Shown in pieces: positions 6,382 to 15,031 of a stretch of DNA of 38,420 nt. Under the pieces are notes generated by a model. The model did no database searches. It saw only the letters and a list, made by a program, of their open reading frames with translations, and was not told the DNA's origin. Source of the stretch: an uncultured Corynebacterium sp. (GTDB taxonomy: Bacteria > Actinomycetota > Actinomycetes > Mycobacteriales > Mycobacteriaceae); NCBI GenBank assembly GCA_946222625.1, contig CAMILJ010000003.1:1-38420 (forward strand). The letters are read 5' to 3'. The position numbers and the translations under genes are program-made. Position 1 is the first letter of the stretch. Every line of letters begins with the position of its first letter.

Positions 6382-7575
6382 GTGTCTTCTTCTCCACCCC
6401 AACGCCTGGCGTGGCCTGATGTAGCGAAAGGAATCTCCATCCTGGGCGTCGTGCTTCTGCACATCACGCTCACCGTTCCTGAATCAGGGGAGACGTGGCT
6501 GGCGGCCTTCAACGTCTGGCTGGATCCGCTTCGCTTACCTCTGTTCTTTTTGGTGAGCGGCTTTTTTGCTCAGAAGGTTTTTCGCTTTAGTTTCGCAGAG
6601 CTTTTCACGCGCCGCCTGTGGTATTTCCTCGTTCCTTATGTGGTCTGGATGCTCGTTGAGCAACAAACCAAACGCGTGGAGTACCACTGGGTCTTTGGAG
6701 ATCCCATTTTCGATGTTGGCCAAATGACGGCCAGCCTGCTCGTGGGCCATTCCATGGCATGGTTTTTGCATTCGCTGATTCTGTTCAACATCTTCTTGTG
6801 GTGCGTACGCAAGCTCCCTGGGTGGGCAGCTGTGGCCTTAAGCTTTTCGCCGATCCTGTTCATCGCCTGGCAGGCGCAATACACCTCGATAGCGAAGGCC
6901 ATCATGTTTCTCCCGGTCTTTGTCGGTGCCGCCTATTTCCGTGATGCCATTTCCGCCTTCGCTGCAGCCATCGAGGCACCGTTCAAGGGCACATGGGATC
7001 ACCGCAGTTTTTGGGCGTATTCCGGGATGGCAGTGGCTTATGCCATTGGGTTTTTTACTCGCCGCGCGTGGGATAACTTCTCCGGAGAAGTTGATGTCAC
7101 GTGGCTGCTACCTGGCGCGGAGGCGCTGGTGAGGGATGACGTTCATATCCTTGTTCGCATGGTCGAGCAGTTCTTCGAGGTTCCAGTGGGAATCGCGGTG
7201 GCGGTGGCGGTGTCCTACATTCCGGCCTTGTCTACCGGTCTGCGTTTCATCGGTGCGCACACGCTGCCTATCTATCTTGGGCATCCCATCGGCCTCACCA
7301 TTCTTTATGGCTACCCGATGGCGCTCCATCCTCGGGAGGTTAGCCTGGCGGGCCAGTGGCCGCTGGAAAACACGTGGTTCTGGCTTAGTATGTGCGTTCT
7401 TTATTGCGCTGTCGCGTCGCTAGCACTCTGGGCTTTGGGCAAGGTGCCCGTCGTGGGCTGGACGCTTAAACCGCCGCCGATCGGTGCGAGTCGGCGAAAA
7501 ACGGAACCGTCGTCTGTAGGCTCAAGCCTGAGCCAGCAGCTCACCGCGACAAGAAACACGACGAGCAAGAAATAG
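6382..7575 (+). CDS. Acyltransferase-3 family multi-pass membrane protein
   Basis: A 397-residue membrane protein with about ten hydrophobic helices. The N-terminal RLAWPDVAKGISILGVVLLH contains the Asp, Lys and helix-end His expected for the acyltransferase-3 (OafA/WecH) family, which moves acetyl or other acyl groups onto sugars or lipids outside the membrane. The GTG at 6382 lies 3 bases after the plsC stop, so the two are co-transcribed. The substrate is unknown; an envelope mannoside or trehalose lipid is a guess from context. The last helix ends near GKVPVVGW. The hydrophilic tail after it overlaps the 3' end of the convergent GT87 gene by 175 bases, and the tail's composition (Ser/Thr/Lys-rich) looks unconstrained. 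Confidence 0.8.
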   Translation: MSSSPPQRLAWPDVAKGISILGVVLLHITLTVPESGETWLAAFNVWLDPLRLPLFFLVSGFFAQKVFRFSFAELFTRRLWYFLVPYVVWMLVEQQTKRVEYHWVFGDPIFDVGQMTASLLVGHSMAWFLHSLILFNIFLWCVRKLPGWAAVALSFSPILFIAWQAQYTSIAKAIMFLPVFVGAAYFRDAISAFAAAIEAPFKGTWDHRSFWAYSGMAVAYAIGFFTRRAWDNFSGEVDVTWLLPGAEALVRDDVHILVRMVEQFFEVPVGIAVAVAVSYIPALSTGLRFIGAHTLPIYLGHPIGLTILYGYPMALHPREVSLAGQWPLENTWFWLSMCVLYCAVASLALWALGKVPVVGWTLKPPPIGASRRKTEPSSVGSSLSQQLTATRNTTSKK

Positions 7576-8663
7576 TCATTGCCCGGAATCTGCTGCCACC
7601 ACGACCACGCCAGCTCCAGCTGCTCATTGTGCGGGACGAGCCAGTGGCCGCGGGCCAGCAACGTCAGCCATGTGAGGGCGGCTAGGAACCAGTGTCGGTG
7701 GGCGGTCAGATATACCGCTGCCAAGCAGAGCCACGTGAAATGGTGAGACCACGAGACCGGGGAGCACAGCAGCGCCGCCGAGGAAGCGAGCAACACGAGC
7801 TCGACCTGCGATGATGTATGTTCCATGAGCCACCACAGAAGCGCGACGATGGCGATGCATCCGAGAATCCATAGGGTCGATGCTTGCTCGGGGACAATAC
7901 GGCTTAGCAGGCCGCGGAGTGATTGGTTGCCGGAGTAGGCAAGCCCGCCGATGCGCGAGGAATCACGGAGGGTATCGGTCCAATACACCGCGGAGCTTGC
8001 CGGGGAGGCGAGGTGCCCCACCACGCCACATGCGACAAAGGTCCCCACCGCCGTGGCAAGAGCGCGCCAGTTACGGCGAACGAAAAACACGGCGAGGAAA
8101 ACCGCTGGGGTGAGCTTGATGGCTATGGCAATGCCCGTAAGCACACCGCGCCACTGACTTCGTGGGCTCAGCAGTAGGCAATCTACAACGACCGCCGCGG
8201 TCAACAGAAGGTTCACTTGGCCGAAGCTGAGCGTCTCAGTAACCGGTTCCGTCAGCATGCAGGCGCACAATGCCCACGAGGACCACCAACCAGGTCGCTC
8301 AGTAGCATAGCTCCGAGAAATCACGGCATACAGGCAAACCCACAGCGCCCCGAGCGATGCTGCGGTGAGAAGAACGGACAGCGGCCACAACGGGAGCCAG
8401 GACACCATCGCGAACAGCGCTGCAGCAAAAGGCGGGTAGGTAAAAGGCAGCGAAAAACCGTTGTCGAGCACATAGCTCTGGGCGTAGAGATTCTCTCCGC
8501 GTAGAAGTGCGCGTCCTCCCTCGCGATAGACGTCGAGGTCAATGTGGTAATAAGGCGCAATGCTGCCGCTGCTGAATAATGCCGGAAGCTGGATAATCCA
8601 CGCTAGGGAGGCCAGCCCTGCTATGAACAAGGGGAGATGAGGGGAGGAGAGAGCTTTCTTCAC
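7401..8663 (-). CDS. mptC: GT87 (DUF2029) alpha-mannosyltransferase, MptC-like
   Basis: A 420-residue GT-C membrane glycosyltransferase with about ten helices. The early loop contains IDLDVYREGG, the acidic pair used for catalysis by polyprenyl-phosphomannose-dependent GT87 enzymes. The place between plsC and the Rv2179c-type exoribonuclease equals that of Rv2181 (MptC), which adds alpha-1,2 mannose branches to lipomannan and LAM outside the membrane. I therefore infer the same role, but other GT87 enzymes are hard to tell apart by eye. The GTG start at 8663 follows the minus-strand hexamer TATACT (8676-8671) after 7 bases, so a leaderless mRNA is predicted. The last about 30 codons are hydrophilic and overlap the acyltransferase gene. 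Confidence 0.75.
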   Translation of the reverse strand: MKKALSSPHLPLFIAGLASLAWIIQLPALFSSGSIAPYYHIDLDVYREGGRALLRGENLYAQSYVLDNGFSLPFTYPPFAAALFAMVSWLPLWPLSVLLTAASLGALWVCLYAVISRSYATERPGWWSSWALCACMLTEPVTETLSFGQVNLLLTAAVVVDCLLLSPRSQWRGVLTGIAIAIKLTPAVFLAVFFVRRNWRALATAVGTFVACGVVGHLASPASSAVYWTDTLRDSSRIGGLAYSGNQSLRGLLSRIVPEQASTLWILGCIAIVALLWWLMEHTSSQVELVLLASSAALLCSPVSWSHHFTWLCLAAVYLTAHRHWFLAALTWLTLLARGHWLVPHNEQLELAWSWWQQIPGNDYFLLVVFLVAVSCWLRLEPTDDGSVFRRLAPIGGGLSVQPTTGTLPKAQSASDATAQ

Positions 8664-8670
8664 GCAGTTG

Positions 8671-8717
8671 AGTATAGGCCCCCAGTGGAGAGGCGTATGT
8701 GGGCAGGAGACTAGGAT
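8671..8717. promoter_or_regulatory. Back-to-back leaderless promoters of the GT87 and exoribonuclease genes
   Basis: The two divergent start codons are only 61 bases apart. On the minus strand TATACT (8676-8671) stands 7 bases before the GTG at 8663. On the plus strand TAGGAT (8712-8717) stands 7 bases before the GTG at 8725. Neither gene has a ribosome binding site, and the -35 regions of the two promoters would overlap in the 34 bases between the hexamers. Confidence 0.6.
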
Positions 8718-8724
8718 ACGGGGC

Positions 8725-9237
8725 GTGCGCTACTTCTACGACACCGAGTTTATTGAGGACGGATCGACCATTGAGTTGGTCTCCATCGGAATTGTCGGAG
8801 AAGACGGTAGCGAATACTACGCGGTATCCACAGATTTTGATCCTGCGAAGGCTAATGCGTGGGTGCGTGAGAATGTTTTGGATAAGCTGCCGAGTCCAGC
8901 AGATCCGGTCTGGAAGTCGCGCGAAACCATCCGCGAAGATCTCCTGAAATTCCTCGGCCGGCACTCCACTCCCATCGAGTTGTGGGCCTGGGTGGGCGCC
9001 TATGACCACGTGGTTGTTGCGCAACTCTGGGGCGATATGGCGAGCCTGCCCAAGGGCCTGCCGCGCTATACCCGGGAGCTTAAGCAGTATTGGGAATTCG
9101 CCGGCCGCCCCAAGCTGCCTCCAGTCCCGAACGGTAACCATGACGCGTTGGTCGACGCCCGCCATAATCTGGCCAAGTTTCGGGTTTGTGAACAACACTT
9201 GCCACTGACTAGGGGCAACCGCGTTGATAAAGCGTGA
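8725..9237 (+). CDS. DEDDh 3'-5' exoribonuclease, Rv2179c family
   Basis: A 170-residue cytoplasmic nuclease. It begins RYFYDTEFIEDGSTIELVSIG, whose DTE carries the first two acidic metal ligands. The later AYDHV gives the third, and HDALVDARHN the catalytic His with the last Asp. This is the DEDDh (RNase T-like) arrangement, and mycobacterial Rv2179c, a short exoribonuclease acting on RNA 3' overhangs, begins almost identically. A longer frame is open to 8668, but the GTG at 8725 is right because homology starts there and TAGGAT ends 7 bases before it. It is followed after 66 bases by aroG. Confidence 0.88.
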   Translation: MRYFYDTEFIEDGSTIELVSIGIVGEDGSEYYAVSTDFDPAKANAWVRENVLDKLPSPADPVWKSRETIREDLLKFLGRHSTPIELWAWVGAYDHVVVAQLWGDMASLPKGLPRYTRELKQYWEFAGRPKLPPVPNGNHDALVDARHNLAKFRVCEQHLPLTRGNRVDKA

Positions 9238-9303
9238 ATTAATACCGTGGCCGAAATGCCATTAACTAACGCGCGATAGACCCAAGATGGTTAAATACTG
9301 GGT

Positions 9304-10692
9304 GTGAGTTGGACAGTAGATATTCCCAAAGAAGTGCTCCCTGATCTGCCACCGCTGCCGGAGGGGATCAACGAGAAGTTTCAAGATGCGATTGCCCGCG
9401 AGGCAAAGCAGCAGCCCAGCTGGGATCAGCTGCAAGCCGATAACGTGCGCAAGATCCTGGAATCCGTCCCACCTATCGTCGTGGCCCCAGAGATTGAGGA
9501 CCTCAAGCGCAAGCTTGCCGACGTCGCCCTGGGCAACGCCTTCCTCCTCCAGGGAGGCGACTGCGCGGAAACCTTCGAGTCCAATACGGAGCCGCACATC
9601 CGCGGCAACATCAAGACGCTGCTTCAAATGGCCGTAGTCTTGACGTATGGCGCGTCCACCCCGGTGGTCAAGCTCGGCCGCATCGCCGGCCAGTATGCCA
9701 AGCCGCGTTCCTCTGATCTGGATGCTAACGGCCTGTACAACTACCGCGGTGACATCGTCAACGGCGTGGAGGCCAACGAGGAATCCCGCCGCCACGATCC
9801 CGCCCGCATGATCCGTGCCTATGCGAACTCCTCGGCGGCCATGAACCTGGTCCGCGCACTGACGCACTCCGGTACTGCTGACCTTTACCGACTCCACGAG
9901 TGGAATCGCGAGTTTGTGGCCAACTCCCCGGCAGGCGCTCGCTACCAGGCCCTGGCGAATGAAATTGAGAACGGCCTGGCCTTCATGAACGCCTGCGGAG
10001 TCTCGGACGAGACCCTGCGCTCGGCAGAGATTTACTGCTCCCATGAAGCCCTGCTGCGTGACTATGAGCGTTCCATGTTGCGCTTGGGCTTGGACACCAA
10101 CGGCGAGACCAAACTCTACGATCTGTCCGCTCACCAGTTGTGGATCGGCGAGCGCACCCGCGGCCTCGACGATTTCCACGTTGCTTTCGCCTCCATCATC
10201 GGCAACCCAGTAGGCATCAAGCTTGGCCCTGGAGTAACCCCGGAGCAGGCTGTGCAGTACGCAGAGCGGCTGGACCCGAACCGTGAGCCTGGCCGCCTCA
10301 CCATGATCGCCCGCATGGGTCACGACAAGGTGCGCTCCGTCCTGCCGCCGATCATCAAGGCAGTGGAGGACTCCGGGCACAAGGTGGTGTGGCAGTCCGA
10401 TCCGATGCACGGGAATACCTTCACGGCATCGAACGGTTACAAGACTCGCCACTTCGACAAGATCGTCGACGAGGTCCAGGGCTTCTTCGAGGTGCACCGT
10501 GAGCTGGGTACGCACCCGGGTGGCGTCCACCTAGAGTTCACCGGCGAGGATGTCACGGAGTGCCTCGGTGGCGCTGAGGACATCACGGACGTGGATCTGC
10601 CGGGCCGTTACGAGTCCGCCGTGGATCCGCGCCTGAACACGCAGCAATCGCTGGAGCTGTCCTTCCTTATCGCCGAGATGCTGCGCAACTAG
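9304..10692 (+). CDS. aroG: 3-deoxy-D-arabino-heptulosonate-7-phosphate synthase, class II
   Basis: A 462-residue class II (plant/actinobacterial) DAHP synthase. It condenses phosphoenolpyruvate and erythrose-4-phosphate at the entry to the shikimate pathway. Clear blocks are GGDCAETF (metal-binding Cys), RIAGQYAKPRS, WIGERTR, KLGPGVTP, WQSDPMHGNT and GVHLEFTGEDVTECLGG. The length equals the mycobacterial enzyme, which also carries binding sites for aromatic amino acids and chorismate mutase. The GTG at 9304 begins SWTVDIPKE, the family N-terminus. There is no clear ribosome binding site; an AATACT at 9294-9299 lies only 4 bases upstream, so the promoter is uncertain. Its TAG stop shares the tetranucleotide CTAG with the convergent pknL stop. 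Confidence 0.93.
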   Translation: MSWTVDIPKEVLPDLPPLPEGINEKFQDAIAREAKQQPSWDQLQADNVRKILESVPPIVVAPEIEDLKRKLADVALGNAFLLQGGDCAETFESNTEPHIRGNIKTLLQMAVVLTYGASTPVVKLGRIAGQYAKPRSSDLDANGLYNYRGDIVNGVEANEESRRHDPARMIRAYANSSAAMNLVRALTHSGTADLYRLHEWNREFVANSPAGARYQALANEIENGLAFMNACGVSDETLRSAEIYCSHEALLRDYERSMLRLGLDTNGETKLYDLSAHQLWIGERTRGLDDFHVAFASIIGNPVGIKLGPGVTPEQAVQYAERLDPNREPGRLTMIARMGHDKVRSVLPPIIKAVEDSGHKVVWQSDPMHGNTFTASNGYKTRHFDKIVDEVQGFFEVHRELGTHPGGVHLEFTGEDVTECLGGAEDITDVDLPGRYESAVDPRLNTQQSLELSFLIAEMLRN

Positions 10693-11939
10693 TACGGCCT
10701 CCAGAGAATCGGCCACGTGCCGTATTCTCCGGAGCCGAACCACCAGGCCGCCACGGCGACGGCCAAGGTGGCAAGCCCGACGAGGACGAGGAAACCAATA
10801 AGCGCGATGGCGCTGCGGTTGCTCAAGGGGCGCTCTTCTGGCTCCTCCTCGGCGCCGGCCGGGGGAAGCGGGGCAGAAGGTTCTGGTGCCGCAGGGGACG
10901 GTGCCGGGGGATTTACCGGTGCGGCCGGTGGGAGAAAAATATCGTTTCGAGCCTCTACTCGGGTTTCCTGTGTGGGCGGTTGGGGTGCCGGGATCGTGGA
11001 GGTCGCTTCGAAGACCCGGGTATTGCCTGCCCCCGAAAAATCCGTGGGCACCGCAGCTGTTCGTGCGGCAGCCGAATTTCGTGGGACGGGGACCGTGAAC
11101 TGCGCAAGCTGCAGTTCACGGGATACATCATCCAGCGCATCGAGGAATTCGCCGGCATCCGCAAACCTTTCGGCCGGCTGGCGCGCAGTGGCGGTGGCCA
11201 CGAGGGCGTCGAAAAGCATGGGCACCCCCTCGATGCGTGAGGACGGCGCCACCACATCCGCGTGCACGCGCGCGGTGGCGTGGGCCAGTGGGGTCTCGCC
11301 GTGGAAGGGAACCGTGCCGGTCAGGAGTTCAAACAGGACGATTCCGGCCGAATAGACATCGGAAGCCGGGGTGATATCCGCACCCGTAACCTGCTCGGGG
11401 GAGAGGTAGCTGACGGTGCCGACGATTTGACCCGAGCTATCGTGTTCCGCCTTAGCAGAGCGAACCAGGCCGAAATCGCCGACCTTAACGCGGTGGTTGT
11501 CCGTGATGAGAACGTTGTCCGGCTTGATATCGCGGTGCACGAGGCCGGCGTGGTGGACCTCGGTGAGCCCGGCTAGCACGGAGTGCATGACCCCGGCCGC
11601 GGCATGCGGCGGCATGGGCCCGCGTTCGGCAAGGAGCTCGCGCAAGGTGCCGCCGGTAATGAGCTCCATGATGAGATAGATGGGTAAGCCATCCGCGGAG
11701 AAATCATGTACGGCGACCAGATTGGGGTGGCTCAGCTGCGCCATGGCGCGGGCCTCGCGTTCGAAGCGGGTGACGAAGACAGGGTCATCGTGATAGCGCT
11801 CATCCATGACCTTGGCGGCCACTGCGCGGCCAAGGCGCATGTCTACGCAGCGATAGACAGTGGACATGCCGCCACGAGCGATCGGCTGATCGATTCGGTA
11901 GCGTCCCTCAAGAATGTCGCCCACGTTCAGCCTTGTCAT
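10689..11939 (-). CDS. pknL: Membrane serine/threonine protein kinase PknL
   Basis: A 416-residue Hanks-type kinase. The glycine loop is RGGMSTVYR, the ATP-binding Lys43 lies in AAKVMDE, the catalytic loop is HRDIKPDN (Asp137) and the metal-binding DFG starts at Asp155. All catalytic residues are present. A Pro/Ala-rich cytoplasmic linker (about 285-370) precedes a single membrane helix (about 377-400) and a short outer tail of about 15 residues, so there is no extracellular sensor domain. I choose the ATG at 11939 over one 10 codons upstream because CATACT stands 7 bases before it. It is divergent from its probable substrate gene at 11996, as in mycobacteria (Rv2176/Rv2175c). Confidence 0.9.
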   Translation of the reverse strand: MTRLNVGDILEGRYRIDQPIARGGMSTVYRCVDMRLGRAVAAKVMDERYHDDPVFVTRFEREARAMAQLSHPNLVAVHDFSADGLPIYLIMELITGGTLRELLAERGPMPPHAAAGVMHSVLAGLTEVHHAGLVHRDIKPDNVLITDNHRVKVGDFGLVRSAKAEHDSSGQIVGTVSYLSPEQVTGADITPASDVYSAGIVLFELLTGTVPFHGETPLAHATARVHADVVAPSSRIEGVPMLFDALVATATARQPAERFADAGEFLDALDDVSRELQLAQFTVPVPRNSAAARTAAVPTDFSGAGNTRVFEATSTIPAPQPPTQETRVEARNDIFLPPAAPVNPPAPSPAAPEPSAPLPPAGAEEEPEERPLSNRSAIALIGFLVLVGLATLAVAVAAWWFGSGEYGTWPILWRPY

Positions 11940-11946
11940 GGATTCC

Positions 11947-11988
11947 AGTATGGCCGATCGGCGCCCCAAAGTGTGATCCGGCTACAGT
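11947..11988. promoter_or_regulatory. Divergent leaderless promoters of pknL and the Rv2175c-like gene
   Basis: On the minus strand CATACT (11952-11947) is 7 bases before the pknL ATG. On the plus strand TACAGT (11983-11988) is 7 bases before the GTG at 11996. The start codons are 56 bases apart, so both promoters share the same short DNA and could be controlled by one regulator. Confidence 0.55.
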
Positions 11989-11995
11989 TGTGTCT

Positions 11996-12388
11996 GTGAC
12001 TAATTCTGAGAACAACTTCGAGAATCCCCACCCGGAACTACCGCAGCTCCTCGCTGATGAGAAGCTGCTGACGCTAAAAGAAGTTGCTGAAAAGCTCGAT
12101 CTCCCCATCACGCGCGTCTTCGATCTGCTCAACGCGCGTAAGTTCATCGTGTGGCGAAACGCCGAAGGGGAGCGCCTCGTTCCGGAGGCATTCTTCAACT
12201 CCAAGGGCGTTATTTCCAAGCACGTGTCCGGTGTCATTACAGTTCTTTCGGACAACGGGTGGGGCGACAATGAGATTTTGGCACACCTGTTTACCGAAGA
12301 TGAGTCCTTGCCGGGGCGCCCGATCGATGCGCTCCACGGGCACCTCGCGCGCGAGGTTATTCGGCGCGCACAGGCTTCGGCGTTTTAG
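11996..12388 (+). CDS. Rv2175c-like DNA-binding protein, probable PknL substrate
   Basis: A 130-residue cytoplasmic protein. The segment LTLKEVAEKLDLPITRVFDLLN looks like a winged-helix/MerR-like DNA-recognition region. The C-terminal part has VISKHVSGVITVLSDNGW, PIDALHGHLAREV and ends RRAQASAF. These features match mycobacterial Rv2175c, a DNA-binding protein phosphorylated by PknL. The flexible N-terminal stretch contains Thr and Ser residues that could be phosphorylated, as in the homologue. The GTG at 11996 is chosen over an in-frame ATG at 11933 because of homology start and the TACAGT-N7 spacing. Its 3' end overlaps the convergent mptA by 32 bases. Confidence 0.85.
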   Translation: MTNSENNFENPHPELPQLLADEKLLTLKEVAEKLDLPITRVFDLLNARKFIVWRNAEGERLVPEAFFNSKGVISKHVSGVITVLSDNGWGDNEILAHLFTEDESLPGRPIDALHGHLAREVIRRAQASAF

Positions 12389-13895
12389 GATTATCAGCCT
12401 CATCCACGGACGCGGTGGTGCGTGGAACACCATCGAAAATCCACTGCGTTGCTGACCATGCCACGACCACCATGGCGATGTCCCAGAACCAGTTATACAG
12501 CTGGTGGTTTCCGTCGCCAGCAAAGGCCACACCGATAAATAGGGCCACGCCGGTGGTGAGTTTGATCAAAGGCAGCGGTGGACGGAAGGTTCCCATGAGC
12601 GTGAGCACGGAGGCGTAATACCAGGGAAGCGTCACGGAGTTGAAGACGAACGCTACCTGGTATGCAGCAGCCGTAGCGGCAATCGCGCGGCGCACGCTGG
12701 TTCGTCCCCACCACCACACGAGAACGAGGCCGATGAGCATGAGGACCATCGCAATGGATCGCAAGACGGTGAGCACCCCGTTATAAGTGGTATCGGGGGA
12801 GAAGACCTGGATGAGCGGTACCAGAATGTCGGCCAGCAAGGTAGGGCCGGCCAGGGGGTTGATGACCTTGGAATTGCCGCTGATTTGTGACAACCAGCCC
12901 CACGAGCTTCCCGACGCCCACGTAATCACCGCCACCGCCAGCGCAACCTCCGCCACGGCAACGACGCCGGACAGGAGGAAGACCCCGAAGCGTTTGAATG
13001 GTTTGGTGCCTTTCGGCGCCCAATGGTGCAGCATGAGCCACACGATAAACGGTGCGGCGAATACAGCGGTGGCTTTGAGGGAAACCGCTATGCCGACAAG
13101 AAGGAGGCTGAGATGAAATTTGTTGTGAACCGCAGCGAGCAGGCCCAGCGATACCAGCCCCACCATGACCGATTCGTTGTGCATTCCGCCGATGAGGTGC
13201 AATAGAATCACTGGATTCGCTACACCCAGCCACAGCGCTAGCGCCGGATCGCCTCCGATGCTGCGTGCAAGTCGCGGAATCGACCAAGCGATGGCGGCAA
13301 AGCCGAGGACAGATATCGCCTTATAGACGATGATGCCTGCGGCGACGTTGTCCCCCACGAGGTTGGTTACCCCGTTGCCCATCCACAAGTGCAGCGGACC
13401 ATAAGGCGTAGTGGTGTTGCGCCAGTCGTGGGAGACTTCCAGCAGGAAGGGGCCGGGGTTAACAGCCGCGCCTTCGACGTAAGGATCGAAGCCGTCCCGC
13501 ACCATAGCGCCTTGCATGAGGTAGGAGTACACGTCCCGCGAAGCCAGTGGGGCGGCACACAACAGCGGGGCAACCCAACACATCAGCATCCGGCGGATGT
13601 CTGACAGCGCGCCGTCGGGTTGCGGGTTCGTGAGCTGTGGGGCGATGAGATAGCGCCCAGCCAGGACCCACGCGGCGACCAATCCAAAGAGTCCAACCCA
13701 ATAGAGGACCATGCCGATGTTGCGGCCGTGGCCATACGCGAGGAATCCGATGTTGAGTGCCTCGAGAAAGCCGCCGCGGTTGCGGGTTGCGCCACCAGAG
13801 AAGGAGGCGAGCGCAAGGATCACCGCGGAGACGATGCCCAGAGGAAGCGGGTTGGGAATGCGCAGGGATACGCGCGCGGATGCGGAGCGGGCCAT
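12357..13895 (-). CDS. mptA: Alpha-1,6-mannopyranosyltransferase A (GT-C)
   Basis: A 512-residue multi-helix membrane enzyme (about 12-13 helices) that uses polyprenyl-phosphomannose to extend the alpha-1,6 mannan core of lipomannan outside the membrane. The first large loop has PLASRDVYSYLMQG and GFDPYVEGA, where GT-C mannosyltransferases keep an essential Asp. Later blocks include TPYGPLHLWMG and LIGGMHNESVMVG. The ATG at 13895 is 1 base after the idsA stop, so the pair is one operon, as in C. glutamicum and in M. tuberculosis (Rv2173-Rv2174). The open frame continues upstream inside idsA but that part is a shadow. The C-terminus is hydrophilic and overlaps the Rv2175c-like gene. Confidence 0.9.
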   Translation of the reverse strand: MARSASARVSLRIPNPLPLGIVSAVILALASFSGGATRNRGGFLEALNIGFLAYGHGRNIGMVLYWVGLFGLVAAWVLAGRYLIAPQLTNPQPDGALSDIRRMLMCWVAPLLCAAPLASRDVYSYLMQGAMVRDGFDPYVEGAAVNPGPFLLEVSHDWRNTTTPYGPLHLWMGNGVTNLVGDNVAAGIIVYKAISVLGFAAIAWSIPRLARSIGGDPALALWLGVANPVILLHLIGGMHNESVMVGLVSLGLLAAVHNKFHLSLLLVGIAVSLKATAVFAAPFIVWLMLHHWAPKGTKPFKRFGVFLLSGVVAVAEVALAVAVITWASGSSWGWLSQISGNSKVINPLAGPTLLADILVPLIQVFSPDTTYNGVLTVLRSIAMVLMLIGLVLVWWWGRTSVRRAIAATAAAYQVAFVFNSVTLPWYYASVLTLMGTFRPPLPLIKLTTGVALFIGVAFAGDGNHQLYNWFWDIAMVVVAWSATQWIFDGVPRTTASVDEADNPKTPKPVRAE

Positions 13896-13896
13896 G

Positions 13897-14988
13897 CTAC
13901 ATCCGGCGTGCGGTAGATTTGTGGGCAAGCTCTTCCAGCGTTGCCGTGACTTCGGGGGCGACCTGCGCATCATGAAGGTGGTCAAGGCCCGAGCGCGTGA
14001 GATCGCTGATGCGCTGCTCGACGACATCCGGTGCCCCGGAATCGGCAATGATCTGGGCCATGCGGGCGATATCTGCGGGATCCTCCGTTTGGCCGATGAG
14101 GCGGCGAAGCTCCGCAGCAGCAGCGGGATCGGTGGCATCCGCACGTTGCAGAGCCAATGACAAGAGGACCGTGCGCTTTCCCTCGCGCAGATCATCACCG
14201 GCGGGCTTGCCGGTAATTGCTGGGTCACCAAAGACTCCCAACAAATCATCGCGCAGTTGGAATGCGACCCCGATGTCTTGTCCATAGCCGCGGAAAGCGG
14301 CAACAAGCTTCTCGGGTGCTCCCGCTACTGCTGCACCCAAATGCAGTGGGCGCTCGATGGTGTACGCAGCGGTCTTGAAACGGTTCACTGAGTCAGCCAA
14401 CGTTGCATCCTCGGAGCCTTCCGCTTCGAGGCAAATATCCAGCATTTGCCCGCCAATAACCTCACGGCGCATCGCCCGCCATGGCGCACGAGCGCGCGCG
14501 AGCGCCTCGGGGCTCAGGCCGGAATCTTGGAGCATGTCCTCGGCCCAGACCAAGGCCATGTCGCCCACAAGGATGGCGAGAGACTGCCCGAAGAAGTCAG
14601 CGTCACCGCTGAGTCCGAGCTCCCGATGGCGAGCGGCTACGCCACGGTGGACGGTGGGATTGCCGCGCCGGGTATCGGAAGCATCCACGATGTCATCGTG
14701 GATGAGGGCGCAAGCCTGGATGAATTCTAGGGAAGAAGCTGCGCGGAGCATCGCCTGTGGGGACTCCGTGCCCTCGAGCCCATGTGCGCCGACAAAACCT
14801 GCCCATGCGTAGAGAGGGCGGATGCGTTTTCCACCGTCCAGCACGAAGGATTCCAAATAAGAGATCGCGTTAGTCACCGGCGAACCGATGGACGCGATGG
14901 CGTCGCGCTGACTATCTAGGAACAGCGCGAGCTCCTCGCGTACGGCTACGGGAATATCGTCCAGGGAAGGTATTTGCGGAGTAGTCAC
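13897..14988 (-). CDS. idsA: Geranylgeranyl diphosphate synthase (short-chain polyprenyl synthase)
   Basis: A 363-residue trans-prenyltransferase that condenses isopentenyl diphosphate with allylic diphosphates to give C15-C20 products, precursors of menaquinone and polyprenyl carriers. The first Asp-rich motif is IHDDIVDASDTRRG, the second is QLRDDLLGVFGD, with GGKRIRP near the N-terminus binding diphosphate. A GTG at 14997 is also open, but I choose the GTG at 14988: TAGAGT (15001-14996) ends exactly 7 bases before it, and the hexamer would overlap the other start. The product is the lipid-carrier side of the mannan pathway whose transferase, mptA, follows after 1 base. Confidence 0.88.
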   Translation of the reverse strand: MTTPQIPSLDDIPVAVREELALFLDSQRDAIASIGSPVTNAISYLESFVLDGGKRIRPLYAWAGFVGAHGLEGTESPQAMLRAASSLEFIQACALIHDDIVDASDTRRGNPTVHRGVAARHRELGLSGDADFFGQSLAILVGDMALVWAEDMLQDSGLSPEALARARAPWRAMRREVIGGQMLDICLEAEGSEDATLADSVNRFKTAAYTIERPLHLGAAVAGAPEKLVAAFRGYGQDIGVAFQLRDDLLGVFGDPAITGKPAGDDLREGKRTVLLSLALQRADATDPAAAAELRRLIGQTEDPADIARMAQIIADSGAPDVVEQRISDLTRSGLDHLHDAQVAPEVTATLEELAHKSTARRM

Positions 14989-14995
14989 GCCTGCC

Positions 14996-15001
14996 ACTCT
15001 A
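14996..15001 (-). promoter_or_regulatory. -10 hexamer of the idsA-mptA operon
   Basis: TAGAGT on the minus strand, 7 bases before the GTG at 14988. It decides the idsA start and predicts a leaderless idsA-mptA mRNA. Confidence 0.55.
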
Positions 15002-15031
15002 CCTGGGCAGGTGAACGGTTTAGACGCCAGG

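Noticed and set aside
9294..9299. AATACT as a leaderless promoter of aroG
   Set aside because: The spacing to the GTG is 4, not 7, and the hexamer that does sit at 7 (TTAAAT) lacks the conserved A at its second position. The promoter is left undecided.
13896..14306. N-terminal extension of mptA by 137 codons
   Set aside because: It lies wholly inside idsA, has no helix or family motif, and the ATG one base after the idsA stop gives the normal MptA start.
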